DNA of 5,223 bases from an uncultured Alphaproteobacteria bacterium (GTDB lineage Bacteria; Pseudomonadota; Alphaproteobacteria; UBA3830). Position 1 is the first letter of the stretch, and each line of letters begins with the position of its first letter. A program made the position numbers and the translations under genes. The notes beneath the pieces were generated by a model, which was not told the origin of the DNA, made no database searches, and saw only the letters and a program-made list of their open reading frames with translations. Positions 1-5,223 of the stretch are shown here, piece by piece. The stretch lies in assembly GCA_905233775.1 (NCBI GenBank), contig CAJOEB010000067.1, positions 1 through 5,223 of the forward strand, given 5' to 3'.

Positions 1-1368
1 CTACCTTTTTGCATTTGCCGACCACTCAGGATCTATTGCCTCAAGAGGAGTTGCAACTTCATGCTTATTATATCCTGTTATATCAACGCTGAAAATTTTG
101 TTCTTCTTATTGTAATCTTGATGCGAGAACATAACCACACGTCCATTTGGCGACCAAGTTGGCCCTTCTACTAAATTTCCGGATGCGAGCATTCTTTCAC
201 CTGTGCCATCAGGACGTATAACCCCTATATAAAATCCGCCGGCACCAAATTTCGTGAACGCAATCCAATCCCCTCTTGGCGACCACACCGGAGTAGCATA
301 TCGTCCGCGCGAAAATGACAAACGACGCACGTTTGAACCATCCGCATCCATGATATACAGCTGCTGAGCGCCACCTCTGTCGGAATTGAACACGATATAT
401 TTTCCGTCAGGCGAATAGCAAGGGGATGTATCAATACAGCGACCTTTGGTCAAACGAGTAATCCGTCTGCTGTTTAAATCCATGGTGTATATTGACGATG
501 CTCCACGTTCAGACAAGCTGAAAATCAATTTACTTCCGTCCGGAGAATATCTTGGCGCATAACTCATTCCTTTAAAGTGAGAGATTAATTCCGTGCGACC
601 ATTACCTAAATTGTATCGATATACGCTTGCGGATATAGGTACTCGACGCCCGTTGACCGTCTTTTCGCGATATGTAAAGTATGCGCATTCCGCACCATTT
701 GGAGATAAACGAGGTGTAAGAATTATAGAATTGCCGTTTGTAAGATAGCGATGGTTATAACCATCTTGATCCATCATCGCAAGCCTGTAGATTTTCCCGA
801 GTTTTGTGCTCTTATTAACAGAAACGTATAGGAATTTTGTATCAAAATATCCTTTTTCGCCCGTAATTCGTTCGTATATGCTGTTTGCTGCAAGATGCGC
901 GATTTTCCGCCAGTCTGTGCTACTACCCGTTGCCGAAAACACTCCGACTTGTGTTTCTGAAAATACGTCATACAAAGCGAATTCAAGTTTCAATTCTCCG
1001 CCTTGGCTTCTCACTTCTATATTAACAAGATACTGAGCATTTATCGTTTTCCATAGCTGAAATTTCGGTTGATCTTGCTTCCCTTTCAAATTCTGCATAA
1101 ACGCTTTCTCAGGGACTATTCGAAACAAATATGTACTTTGAAGATCGTTATTGATGACTTTTTCAATTCGCAACTTCAGCGATGAATTCGCAACATCAAA
1201 TACATTAAGTGCAATAGAAATCGGTTTCATTACGCCTTTGTTGATATTAACTACAACGTCAGCATTCACAAAACTGAAAATAAAGCAAAGCAATACCGCT
1301 GCTATTTTTATTTTTCTTAATATTTTTCCTAATATAAATGATAATGACATAGATATAGATAATGACAT
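1..1368 (-). CDS. tolB: Tol-Pal system periplasmic beta-propeller protein TolB
   Basis: TolB is a soluble periplasmic protein that binds Pal and TolA and so controls where Pal is free to attach to peptidoglycan. The 455-residue product is complete; its TAG stop is bases 1-3. A Sec signal peptide is visible: an unusually long N-region of about 21 residues with KILRKIK, a hydrophobic core IAAVLLCFIFSF and a likely cleavage site VNA|DVVV after residue 36. The mature N-terminal domain covers about 37-165; the linker GEKGYFDTKFLYVS leads into a six-bladed propeller. Its repeats show SPNG (222), SPDG (275 and 319), SPRG (363) and SPNG (406), then a last PEWSAN strand (447-452). E. coli TolB is 430 residues, so the extra length is mainly in the leader. 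The start is supported by GGGGGAG 10 nt upstream, overlapping the tolA stop; a second in-frame ATG at 1348-1350 lies in a repeat but lacks a ribosome site. The gap to tolA is 7 nt. Confidence 0.97.
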   Translation of the reverse strand: MSLSISMSLSFILGKILRKIKIAAVLLCFIFSFVNADVVVNINKGVMKPISIALNVFDVANSSLKLRIEKVINNDLQSTYLFRIVPEKAFMQNLKGKQDQPKFQLWKTINAQYLVNIEVRSQGGELKLEFALYDVFSETQVGVFSATGSSTDWRKIAHLAANSIYERITGEKGYFDTKFLYVSVNKSTKLGKIYRLAMMDQDGYNHRYLTNGNSIILTPRLSPNGAECAYFTYREKTVNGRRVPISASVYRYNLGNGRTELISHFKGMSYAPRYSPDGSKLIFSLSERGASSIYTMDLNSRRITRLTKGRCIDTSPCYSPDGKYIVFNSDRGGAQQLYIMDADGSNVRRLSFSRGRYATPVWSPRGDWIAFTKFGAGGFYIGVIRPDGTGERMLASGNLVEGPTWSPNGRVVMFSHQDYNKKNKIFSVDITGYNKHEVATPLEAIDPEWSANAKR

Positions 1369-1369
1369 A
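1340..1369 (-). repeat. Direct repeat duplicating the tolB start region
   Basis: The 12-nt plus-strand word gataatgacata occurs at 1340-1351 and again at 1358-1369, an 18-nt period. On the coding strand this gives two in-frame starts, ATGTCATTATC twice, and the peptide MSLSISMSLS. An in-frame 18-nt duplication followed by divergence would explain both the second Met and the long signal-peptide N-region. Confidence 0.75.
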
Positions 1370-1375
1370 ACTTTT

Positions 1376-2470
1376 TCACTCCCCCAATGCTTCTTTCAAA
1401 TTAAAACGCAAAGTAATTTCTCTAAACAAATCCAATTTTTCTCTAGGAATACTCAACGGACTTGCTTGTAAGATCGCTCTTCTAGCACTGTCTGCCGCTG
1501 CCCTAAATACATGATCCGTCGCATATCTTTTCTCATCCACAATTTTTATACTGGATGGAATAACTTCCCCATTATCGCCCAGTTCTATGTGAATTTCTAT
1601 AATAATATTTTCTGCGTCACGCACTCCGGACGGAACAATCCAATGAGGATATATTTGCGAACTGACCATTTCATAATCGCCTTCGGATATACCTGCACCA
1701 GAGCCAAAAGCCCCGGCTCCGTTTCCTTTTCTGCCAAGTCCTGAACCTTTTACGGAAAGTTTTTCATTATTTGATGTCAGCATTTCATCAAAAGCCGCAT
1801 CTCGTTTTCGTTTTTCCTCTTTAGAGGCTAATTCTTGCATTTTTCTGCGATAATCTTTTCGCTTTTTGGCTTTTTCCGCTTTTTTTATAACATCCATCAG
1901 AGCTTTTTTGTTGCGTTTCCTCTTTTTTTTCGGAAGTTTCGTTTCTTTTTTCTCTTCTTTTGGCGTTTCCTTCTTCGTTTCTTCTTCTTTCGGAACAGGT
2001 TCTTCGTTGATTTTCGCTTCTTCTGAAGCTTTTGTTTCTTCTATCTTTTGAGGTTCTGGTTCTTCTTGTCTCTCCTCAACTTTTTCTTCAATTTGTTCTT
2101 CCGGAATATCTTTTTCCGCTTCAGGAATGGCTCCCTCAGGTACTTCCGGGATATTTCGCTCTGTTGGTTCCTCTTCTACTATTCTATCGATCTTTTCTAT
2201 TTCTTTTATCTCTTTCGGCTCTTCATCTACAGGCTCCACATGATCAACATGCTCAGGAGTAACCATAGGATCAGGAATAACGTGAGAAGGAGCATTTGCC
2301 ATTGCCTCCCGAAATTCCCCTTCACCGGCAAGCTCTATATCCACAAGCAGATTAGGTTCTTTTTTCGGCATAAACGTCGATATCACCGTGAAAAAGAGCA
2401 AAGCAAGATGCAGTCCGATAGAATATGCGGCAGATCTTGTAATCGAGATTTTACCTTCCTTGCGACGCAT
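1376..2470 (-). CDS. tolA: Tol-Pal envelope-spanning protein TolA
   Basis: TolA spans the periplasm, taking energy from TolQR at the inner membrane and contacting TolB/Pal near the outer membrane. The 364-residue product has a short basic N-terminus, one membrane helix at about 13-33 (SAAYSIGLHLALLFFTVISTF, including the S-x3-H-x6 type helix expected of TolA/TonB), and a long charged spacer. The spacer is Glu/Pro-rich at about 74-160 and Lys-rich at about 161-226. A Gly-rich hinge follows (GSGLGRKGNGAGAFGSGAG, 242-260), then a C-terminal domain (265-364) with SQIYPHWIVPSG, a beta-rich core and a final REITLRFNL strand. E. coli TolA is longer (421 residues) with an Ala/Lys/Glu helical spacer; this spacer has many prolines and is unlikely to be one long helix. 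There is no cysteine. The start has AAGGAG 10 nt upstream, inside tolR, and overlaps tolR by 20 nt. The assignment rests on architecture plus position; TonB is the alternative but is unlikely here. Confidence 0.93.
   Translation of the reverse strand: MRRKEGKISITRSAAYSIGLHLALLFFTVISTFMPKKEPNLLVDIELAGEGEFREAMANAPSHVIPDPMVTPEHVDHVEPVDEEPKEIKEIEKIDRIVEEEPTERNIPEVPEGAIPEAEKDIPEEQIEEKVEERQEEPEPQKIEETKASEEAKINEEPVPKEEETKKETPKEEKKETKLPKKKRKRNKKALMDVIKKAEKAKKRKDYRRKMQELASKEEKRKRDAAFDEMLTSNNEKLSVKGSGLGRKGNGAGAFGSGAGISEGDYEMVSSQIYPHWIVPSGVRDAENIIIEIHIELGDNGEVIPSSIKIVDEKRYATDHVFRAAADSARRAILQASPLSIPREKLDLFREITLRFNLKEALGE
1379..1385 (-). promoter_or_regulatory. Ribosome binding site for tolB, at the tolA stop
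   Basis: The coding strand reads GGGGGAG. These bases also encode the last Gly-Glu of TolA and are followed at once by its TGA stop. Spacing to the first tolB ATG (1366-1368) is 10 nt, against 28 nt to the second ATG, so the first is favoured. The overlap with the tolA stop suggests coupled translation. Confidence 0.65.
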
Positions 2471-2915
2471 ATGCGGAACGCTCCTTCTTAGGCAACTCCG
2501 TCACAAGAACGACTTTTTTTAATCCGGCACTACTGATCCGTCCCATAACTTCCATTATTTTTCCGTATGAGAGAGAACGATCGCCGCGAACAAATATTTT
2601 CGTATCTTTTGCGTTTTCCTTTTCTTGCGTGATTGCTAAAAGTTTATCGGGAATTGTATCAGCACTGACTTCAATATCTCCTATGAAAACCTGTCCATCA
2701 CTATTAATATGCACAACAATGGGCGTATCGTTTTCAGTAACGTTAGGAGCATTCGCCGATGGCAGATTTACTTTAACTCCAACAGTAAGGAATGGCGCTG
2801 TAACCATAAAGATCACGAGCAAAACTAACATAACGTCGATCATTGGCGTAACGTTCATTTCGCTCATTGGTACGAGTTTGGATTTTCTTCCTCTTGCGGT
2901 TCGTTTTAATGCCAT
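2451..2915 (-). CDS. tolR: Tol-Pal system stator protein TolR
   Basis: TolR is a single-pass inner-membrane protein of the ExbD/TolR family that pairs with TolQ in the proton channel and has a periplasmic peptidoglycan-binding domain. From the ATG at 2913-2915 the product is 154 residues: a basic cytoplasmic tail (KRTARGRKSK), the family signature MSEMNVTPMIDVMLVLLVIFM with the proton-coupling aspartate at D27 (equivalent to E. coli D23), a membrane helix to about residue 45, then a periplasmic domain ending in GLKKVVLVTELP. E. coli TolR is 142 residues; the excess is mainly a short C-terminal KKERSAYASQGR tail. An in-frame GTG at 2928-2930 would add five residues and overlap tolQ by 11 nt. 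ATG is preferred as it gives the usual MALKR-type start, 4 nt past the tolQ stop. No well-spaced ribosome site precedes it, so reinitiation after TolQ is plausible. Its last codons overlap tolA. Confidence 0.96.
   Translation of the reverse strand: MALKRTARGRKSKLVPMSEMNVTPMIDVMLVLLVIFMVTAPFLTVGVKVNLPSANAPNVTENDTPIVVHINSDGQVFIGDIEVSADTIPDKLLAITQEKENAKDTKIFVRGDRSLSYGKIMEVMGRISSAGLKKVVLVTELPKKERSAYASQGR
2481..2486 (-). promoter_or_regulatory. Ribosome binding site for tolA, inside tolR
   Basis: The coding strand reads AAGGAG, a near-consensus site, 10 nt before the tolA ATG at 2468-2470. It lies within the TolR codons for KKERS and supports a tolA start that overlaps the end of tolR by 20 nt. 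Confidence 0.75.
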
Positions 2916-2919
2916 AGTT

Positions 2920-3696
2920 TTAAGCTGCACCCTGTTGTTGCTGTTGTTGATCTGAATCTTCTAATTGGCGTGATACAATTGCTGAAAACTCATCGATAAA
3001 TGCTTCCATGCGACTTTGTAACCGATTTATATCACCTGATATTTTGTTATACGCAACGACAGCAGGTATTGTAACGATTAATCCGAGAGCGGTAGCAAAC
3101 AACGCCTCAGCAATTCCAGGAGCCACTGATGTCAAGCTGGTATTTTGATCCAATCCGATTGCTTCAAAGCTGTTCATAATTCCCCAAACAGTACCAAACA
3201 ATCCAACAAACGGCGCAGTTGAACCGACAGTAGCCAAAAATCCGATATGCTGCTCTAAATAGTCGATTTCTCTTCCGATAGTCACTCGCATAACGCTTTC
3301 CATACGTTCGATCAATGCTTGCGCACTAATTGTTGATCTTATTTTCGTTCTTGAACGACGCCATTCTTTCATTCCGGCAATAAAAACAGCGATGAAAGGA
3401 TTATCTCCACGATCGGATATATCGTCATAAAAAGATTCAAGTGAACTGCAATTCCAAAACGCTTCTTCAAAGCGATCAGCTTTTTCTTTTAACTTACGTA
3501 AATAAGATGCCTTTGCGAAAATTATCGTCCAACTCCAAAAAGAACACGCAATTAACAACAAAATCACTAATTTCACAAGAAACGACGCTTGCGCAAATAA
3601 CGCAAACATCGATAAGTCGCCATGAGCTGCGGGCATTGCCGTGCTTGCGTCTGCTGCAACTTTGACGATATTAATTGCTTCCTCTGCTCCGTTCAT
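2920..3696 (-). CDS. tolQ: Tol-Pal system proton channel subunit TolQ
   Basis: TolQ is the inner-membrane MotA/ExbB-type subunit. With TolR it uses the proton gradient to energise TolA during envelope constriction and outer-membrane lipid homeostasis. Numbered from the ATG at 3694-3696 (258 residues), membrane helix 1 is about 38-60 (FLVKLVILLLIACSFWSWTIIF), helix 2 about 150-174 (IGFLATVGSTAPFVGLFGTVWGIM) and helix 3 about 194-217 (GIAEALFATALGLIVTIPAVVAYN). The conserved GSTAPFVGLFGTVWGI and the Thr in helix 3 mark the family. Start choice: an ATG at 3700-3702 overlaps the ruvB stop as ATGA, but GGAGA abuts it with no spacing, whereas the same site lies 6 nt before the ATG at 3694-3696. I prefer the latter; the alternative adds two residues. 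The C-terminus ends in six glutamines and GAA, a low-complexity tail. TolR follows after 4 nt. ExbB is excluded by the tolRAB neighbours. Confidence 0.96.
   Translation of the reverse strand: MNGAEEAINIVKVAADASTAMPAAHGDLSMFALFAQASFLVKLVILLLIACSFWSWTIIFAKASYLRKLKEKADRFEEAFWNCSSLESFYDDISDRGDNPFIAVFIAGMKEWRRSRTKIRSTISAQALIERMESVMRVTIGREIDYLEQHIGFLATVGSTAPFVGLFGTVWGIMNSFEAIGLDQNTSLTSVAPGIAEALFATALGLIVTIPAVVAYNKISGDINRLQSRMEAFIDEFSAIVSRQLEDSDQQQQQQGAA
2932..2949 (-). repeat. Two perfect CAACAACAG units encoding the TolQ glutamine tract
   Basis: The coding strand has CAACAACAG twice, giving six glutamines just before the terminal GAA of TolQ. The unit is 9 nt and in frame, so slippage would change only tract length. 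Confidence 0.8.
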
Positions 3697-3698
3697 AA

Positions 3699-4793
3699 TC
3701 ATTCTCCATCATATAAATCAAACACAGGCGTGTTTTTCGGTACCGCTCCGAGATATTTATACCCCTCTTGCGTTAAAATCCGTCCGCGTGCTGTTCGCTG
3801 AATAAGTCCCTTTTGCAAAATATACGGCTCGATTATCTCTTCTATCGTGTCTCTCTTTTCAGATAATACCGCTGCTAAAGTATCTACTCCGACAGGACCA
3901 CCATTGTAAAAATCAAGAATGCATTTTAAATAACGCATGTCCATTGAGTCAAGACCTTGCGGATCAACATCAAGCTTTTTCAACGCAATATCAGCGACTT
4001 TTATATCGATAGTATCTATATTTGTGACGATCGCAAAATCTCTCACGCGCTTAAGAAGACGCACAGCTATTCTCGGCGTACCTCTGGATCTTCTTGCGAT
4101 TTCCTCCGCTCCATCTTCTGTAATTGCGATCCCAAGTAATTGCGCATTTTTCATAACAATTGTCTGCAGTTCTTTTTGATTGTAAAACTCCAGTCGGACA
4201 GGTATACCAAAACGATCTCGCAAAGGAGAGCTCAACAGTCCCGCGCGAGTTGTAGCACCGACCAAAGTAAAATGAGCCAGATCTACACGAATTGAACGCG
4301 CTGCCGCTCCTTCACCAATCATCAAATCCAACTGAAAATCCTCCATCGCCGGATACAAAACTTCCTCAACAACGTGATTTATTCTGTGAATTTCATCGAT
4401 AAATAAAACATCGCGTTCTTGAAGATTAGTTAAAATCGCAGCAAGATCTCCCGGTTTTGCTAAAATCGGTCCTGATGTCGCTTTAAAACCGACGCCAAGT
4501 TCCTTCGATATTATTTGCGACAAAGTTGTTTTGCCCAATCCCGGAGGTCCGGAAAACAACACATGATCCATCGTGATTTTTCTTTTTTTCGCCGATTCTA
4601 TGAATACCTTAAGATTTTCTTTTGCTGCTTCTTGCCCGATAAAATCGCGTAAACATGTAGGACGAAGTGAATATTCGGCGTTTTCTAATTCTTGTTCTTC
4701 CGGATTTAAATTTTGATTGTCACGAGTATCTTTGCTCTCTTTATTTTCTTTATTCTCTTTATTACTTTTGTTGTTGTTCTTCTTCTTGCTCAT
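3699..4793 (-). CDS. ruvB: Holliday junction branch migration ATPase RuvB
   Basis: RuvB is the cytoplasmic AAA+ hexamer that pulls DNA through the RuvA-bound junction. Seen in the 364-residue product: Walker A GPPGLGKT (82-89), Walker B LFIDE (130-134), the [11 protein letters not shown] presensor hairpin that touches RuvA (158-168), sensor 1 GATTR (179-183), the arginine finger in LRDRFG (R194, equivalent to E. coli R174), sensor 2 region RGTPR (237-241), and a C-terminal winged helix with QRTARGR (332-338). All key residues are intact, so it should be active. It is longer than E. coli RuvB (336 residues), mostly from an N-terminal tail of about 20 extra residues rich in Lys, Asn and Glu. 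The ATG is chosen because an AAGGAT site lies 8 nt upstream and the next Met falls deep in the ATPase domain. The stop overlaps, or sits just before, the tolQ start, so coupling with tolQ is likely. Confidence 0.98.
   Translation of the reverse strand: MSKKKNNNKSNKENKENKESKDTRDNQNLNPEEQELENAEYSLRPTCLRDFIGQEAAKENLKVFIESAKKRKITMDHVLFSGPPGLGKTTLSQIISKELGVGFKATSGPILAKPGDLAAILTNLQERDVLFIDEIHRINHVVEEVLYPAMEDFQLDLMIGEGAAARSIRVDLAHFTLVGATTRAGLLSSPLRDRFGIPVRLEFYNQKELQTIVMKNAQLLGIAITEDGAEEIARRSRGTPRIAVRLLKRVRDFAIVTNIDTIDIKVADIALKKLDVDPQGLDSMDMRYLKCILDFYNGGPVGVDTLAAVLSEKRDTIEEIIEPYILQKGLIQRTARGRILTQEGYKYLGAVPKNTPVFDLYDGE
3703..3707 (-). promoter_or_regulatory. Ribosome binding site deciding the tolQ start
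   Basis: The coding strand reads GGAGA inside the last codons of ruvB. It directly abuts the ATG at 3700-3702 but sits 6 nt before the ATG at 3694-3696. Normal Shine-Dalgarno spacing therefore favours the inner ATG (MNGAEEA) over the ATGA-overlap start (MIMNGAEEA). Confidence 0.65.
4737..4763 (-). repeat. Three-copy 9-nt repeat encoding Asn-Lys-Glu in RuvB
   Basis: The coding strand has AATAAAGAG, AATAAAGAA and AATAAAGAG in a row, giving NKENKENKE at RuvB residues 11-19. A degenerate fourth copy (AGCAAAGAT, SKD) follows. It sits in a wider Lys/Asn-rich tail (residues 2-21). Copy number could vary by replication slippage without shifting the frame. Confidence 0.8.
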
Positions 4794-4801
4794 ATACTTT
4801 T

Positions 4802-4807
4802 ATCCTT
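4802..4807 (-). promoter_or_regulatory. Ribosome binding site for ruvB
   Basis: The coding strand reads AAGGAT, 8 nt before the ruvB ATG at 4791-4793, inside the 18-nt ruvA-ruvB gap. It supports the start that includes the low-complexity N-terminal tail of RuvB. Confidence 0.75.
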
Positions 4808-4811
4808 ATTT

Positions 4812-5223
4812 TTATCCCCCGGATGATATTTTACTCAAAACTTGCCGTAAAAGTGTATCAAATTTGGCATCATCAGTAATTTTCATCGGCGATATTATCC
4901 TATAAATATCTGATTTTTGATACCCGAGATTTACAAGCGCAGACACAACATCATTAACTACACTTGATCCCATCATTTGATTATTTATTTGTTGCGCGGG
5001 AACATAAGCCGCCATTATATCTGCTTTACCTACAACTTTTTCTTTCAATTCCGAAATAATTCTGGATGCGATTTTTGCTCCTACTCCGTCGGCTCGTATA
5101 AACATATCTTTGTCGCCCGACAAGAATGCGTTGTATATCTCATCGTCAGACAAAGCCGACAGAATTGCCATAGCTGCTTTTCCTCCGACACCCTGCACAG
5201 ATGTCAGTTTATTGAACCAAAAT
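4812..5223 (-). CDS. ruvA: Holliday junction branch migration protein RuvA, 5' end outside window
   Basis: RuvA binds four-way Holliday junctions as a tetramer and loads the RuvB motor onto two opposite arms for branch migration in recombinational repair. The reading frame stays open to the window edge (residues FWFNKLTSVQGVGG... run through it), so the gene is partial. The GTG at 5196-5198 lies inside the first helix-hairpin-helix and is not the real start. About 136 codons are present; the family is near 200 residues, so the N-terminal OB-fold with its acidic pin is missing from view. Visible are two helix-hairpin-helix motifs (LTSVQGVGGKAAMAILS and FIRADGVGAKIASRIISELK), a flexible Ala/Gln/Asn linker, and a C-terminal three-helix domain (DVVSALVNLGYQKSDIYRII...LLRQVLSKI) that contacts RuvB in known homologues. 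It ends in TAA 18 nt before ruvB, which strongly supports the assignment. Hairpin details differ slightly from the usual GVGPK form. Confidence 0.95.
   Translation of the reverse strand, partial: FWFNKLTSVQGVGGKAAMAILSALSDDEIYNAFLSGDKDMFIRADGVGAKIASRIISELKEKVVGKADIMAAYVPAQQINNQMMGSSVVNDVVSALVNLGYQKSDIYRIISPMKITDDAKFDTLLRQVLSKISSGG

Noticed and set aside
1835..2051. Two Phe-rich plus-strand open frames resembling small membrane proteins
   Set aside because: Their hydrophobic look comes from TTT/TTC triplets opposite the AAA/GAA codons of the TolA spacer; they are shadows.
2048..2491. A 147-codon open frame on the plus strand opposite tolA and the end of tolR
   Set aside because: It is rich in Phe, Leu and Arg because it reads the complement of Glu/Lys codons in tolA. 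It has no family signature and fully overlaps two well-supported genes.
2928..2930. GTG as the start codon of tolR
   Set aside because: It would overlap tolQ, has AGG directly abutting it with no spacing, and adds five residues (MQLKT) before a typical MALKR start. It cannot be fully excluded.
4794..4811. Possible promoter or terminator in the ruvA-ruvB gap
   Set aside because: Eighteen A/T-rich bases hold a ribosome site but no inverted repeat, and are too short for a promoter of their own.
5196..5198. GTG as the start codon of ruvA
   Set aside because: The frame is open upstream to the window edge and encodes conserved RuvA residues (LTS before VQGVGG). The true start is outside the window.
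1..5223. Search for mobile elements, CRISPR arrays, tRNA or rRNA genes, toxin-antitoxin or defence genes
   Set aside because: Coding density is essentially complete with six housekeeping genes. I saw no transposase, terminal inverted repeats, spaced direct repeats or RNA-gene signatures, so no novel system is claimed.

Overview
The window is a gapless stretch of one minus-strand operon. In transcription order (right to left) it reads ruvA (its 5' end cut off by the window edge), ruvB, tolQ, tolR, tolA, tolB. The TolB stop codon is exactly bases 1-3, so whatever follows tolB (pal in most relatives) lies outside. Nothing on the plus strand looks like a gene; the plus-strand open frames are shadows of the A/G-rich coding strand.

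The organism is most likely an alphaproteobacterium with an AT-leaning genome. The linkage of ruvAB to tolQRAB in one transcription unit is typical of Alphaproteobacteria, whereas in E. coli the two clusters are apart. The proteins also have alphaproteobacterial features: the MSEMNVTPMIDVMLVLL segment of TolR, the VKLVILLLIACSFWSWTIIF first membrane helix of TolQ, and a TolA C-terminal domain of the IYPHWIVPSG type. Codon choice favours A/T endings, and low-complexity K/N/E/Q tracts recur. That would fit a host-associated or reduced lineage, but the sequence alone does not settle the order or genus.

Region by region: 4812-5223 is the RuvA C-terminal two thirds (helix-hairpin-helix domain and RuvB-binding domain). 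3699-4793 is RuvB, the hexameric AAA+ motor that drives Holliday junction branch migration with RuvA. 2920-3696 (or 3702), 2451-2915 and 1376-2470 are TolQ, TolR and TolA, the inner-membrane proton-powered complex. 1-1368 is the periplasmic beta-propeller TolB, which exchanges partners between TolA and Pal during outer-membrane constriction. Junctions are extremely tight: 18 nt between ruvA and ruvB, ATGA overlap or 2 nt between ruvB and tolQ, 4 nt between tolQ and tolR, 20 nt overlap between tolR and tolA, and 7 nt between tolA and tolB. There is no room for an internal terminator or a separate intergenic promoter, so cotranscription and translational coupling are expected.

I found no previously undescribed system. 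The points worth a second look are small: no ybgC gene between ruvB and tolQ, an asparagine/lysine/glutamate repeat extension on RuvB, a duplicated translation start in tolB, a six-glutamine tail on TolQ, and a TolA spacer built of Glu/Pro-rich then Lys-rich sequence with no cysteine in the protein.
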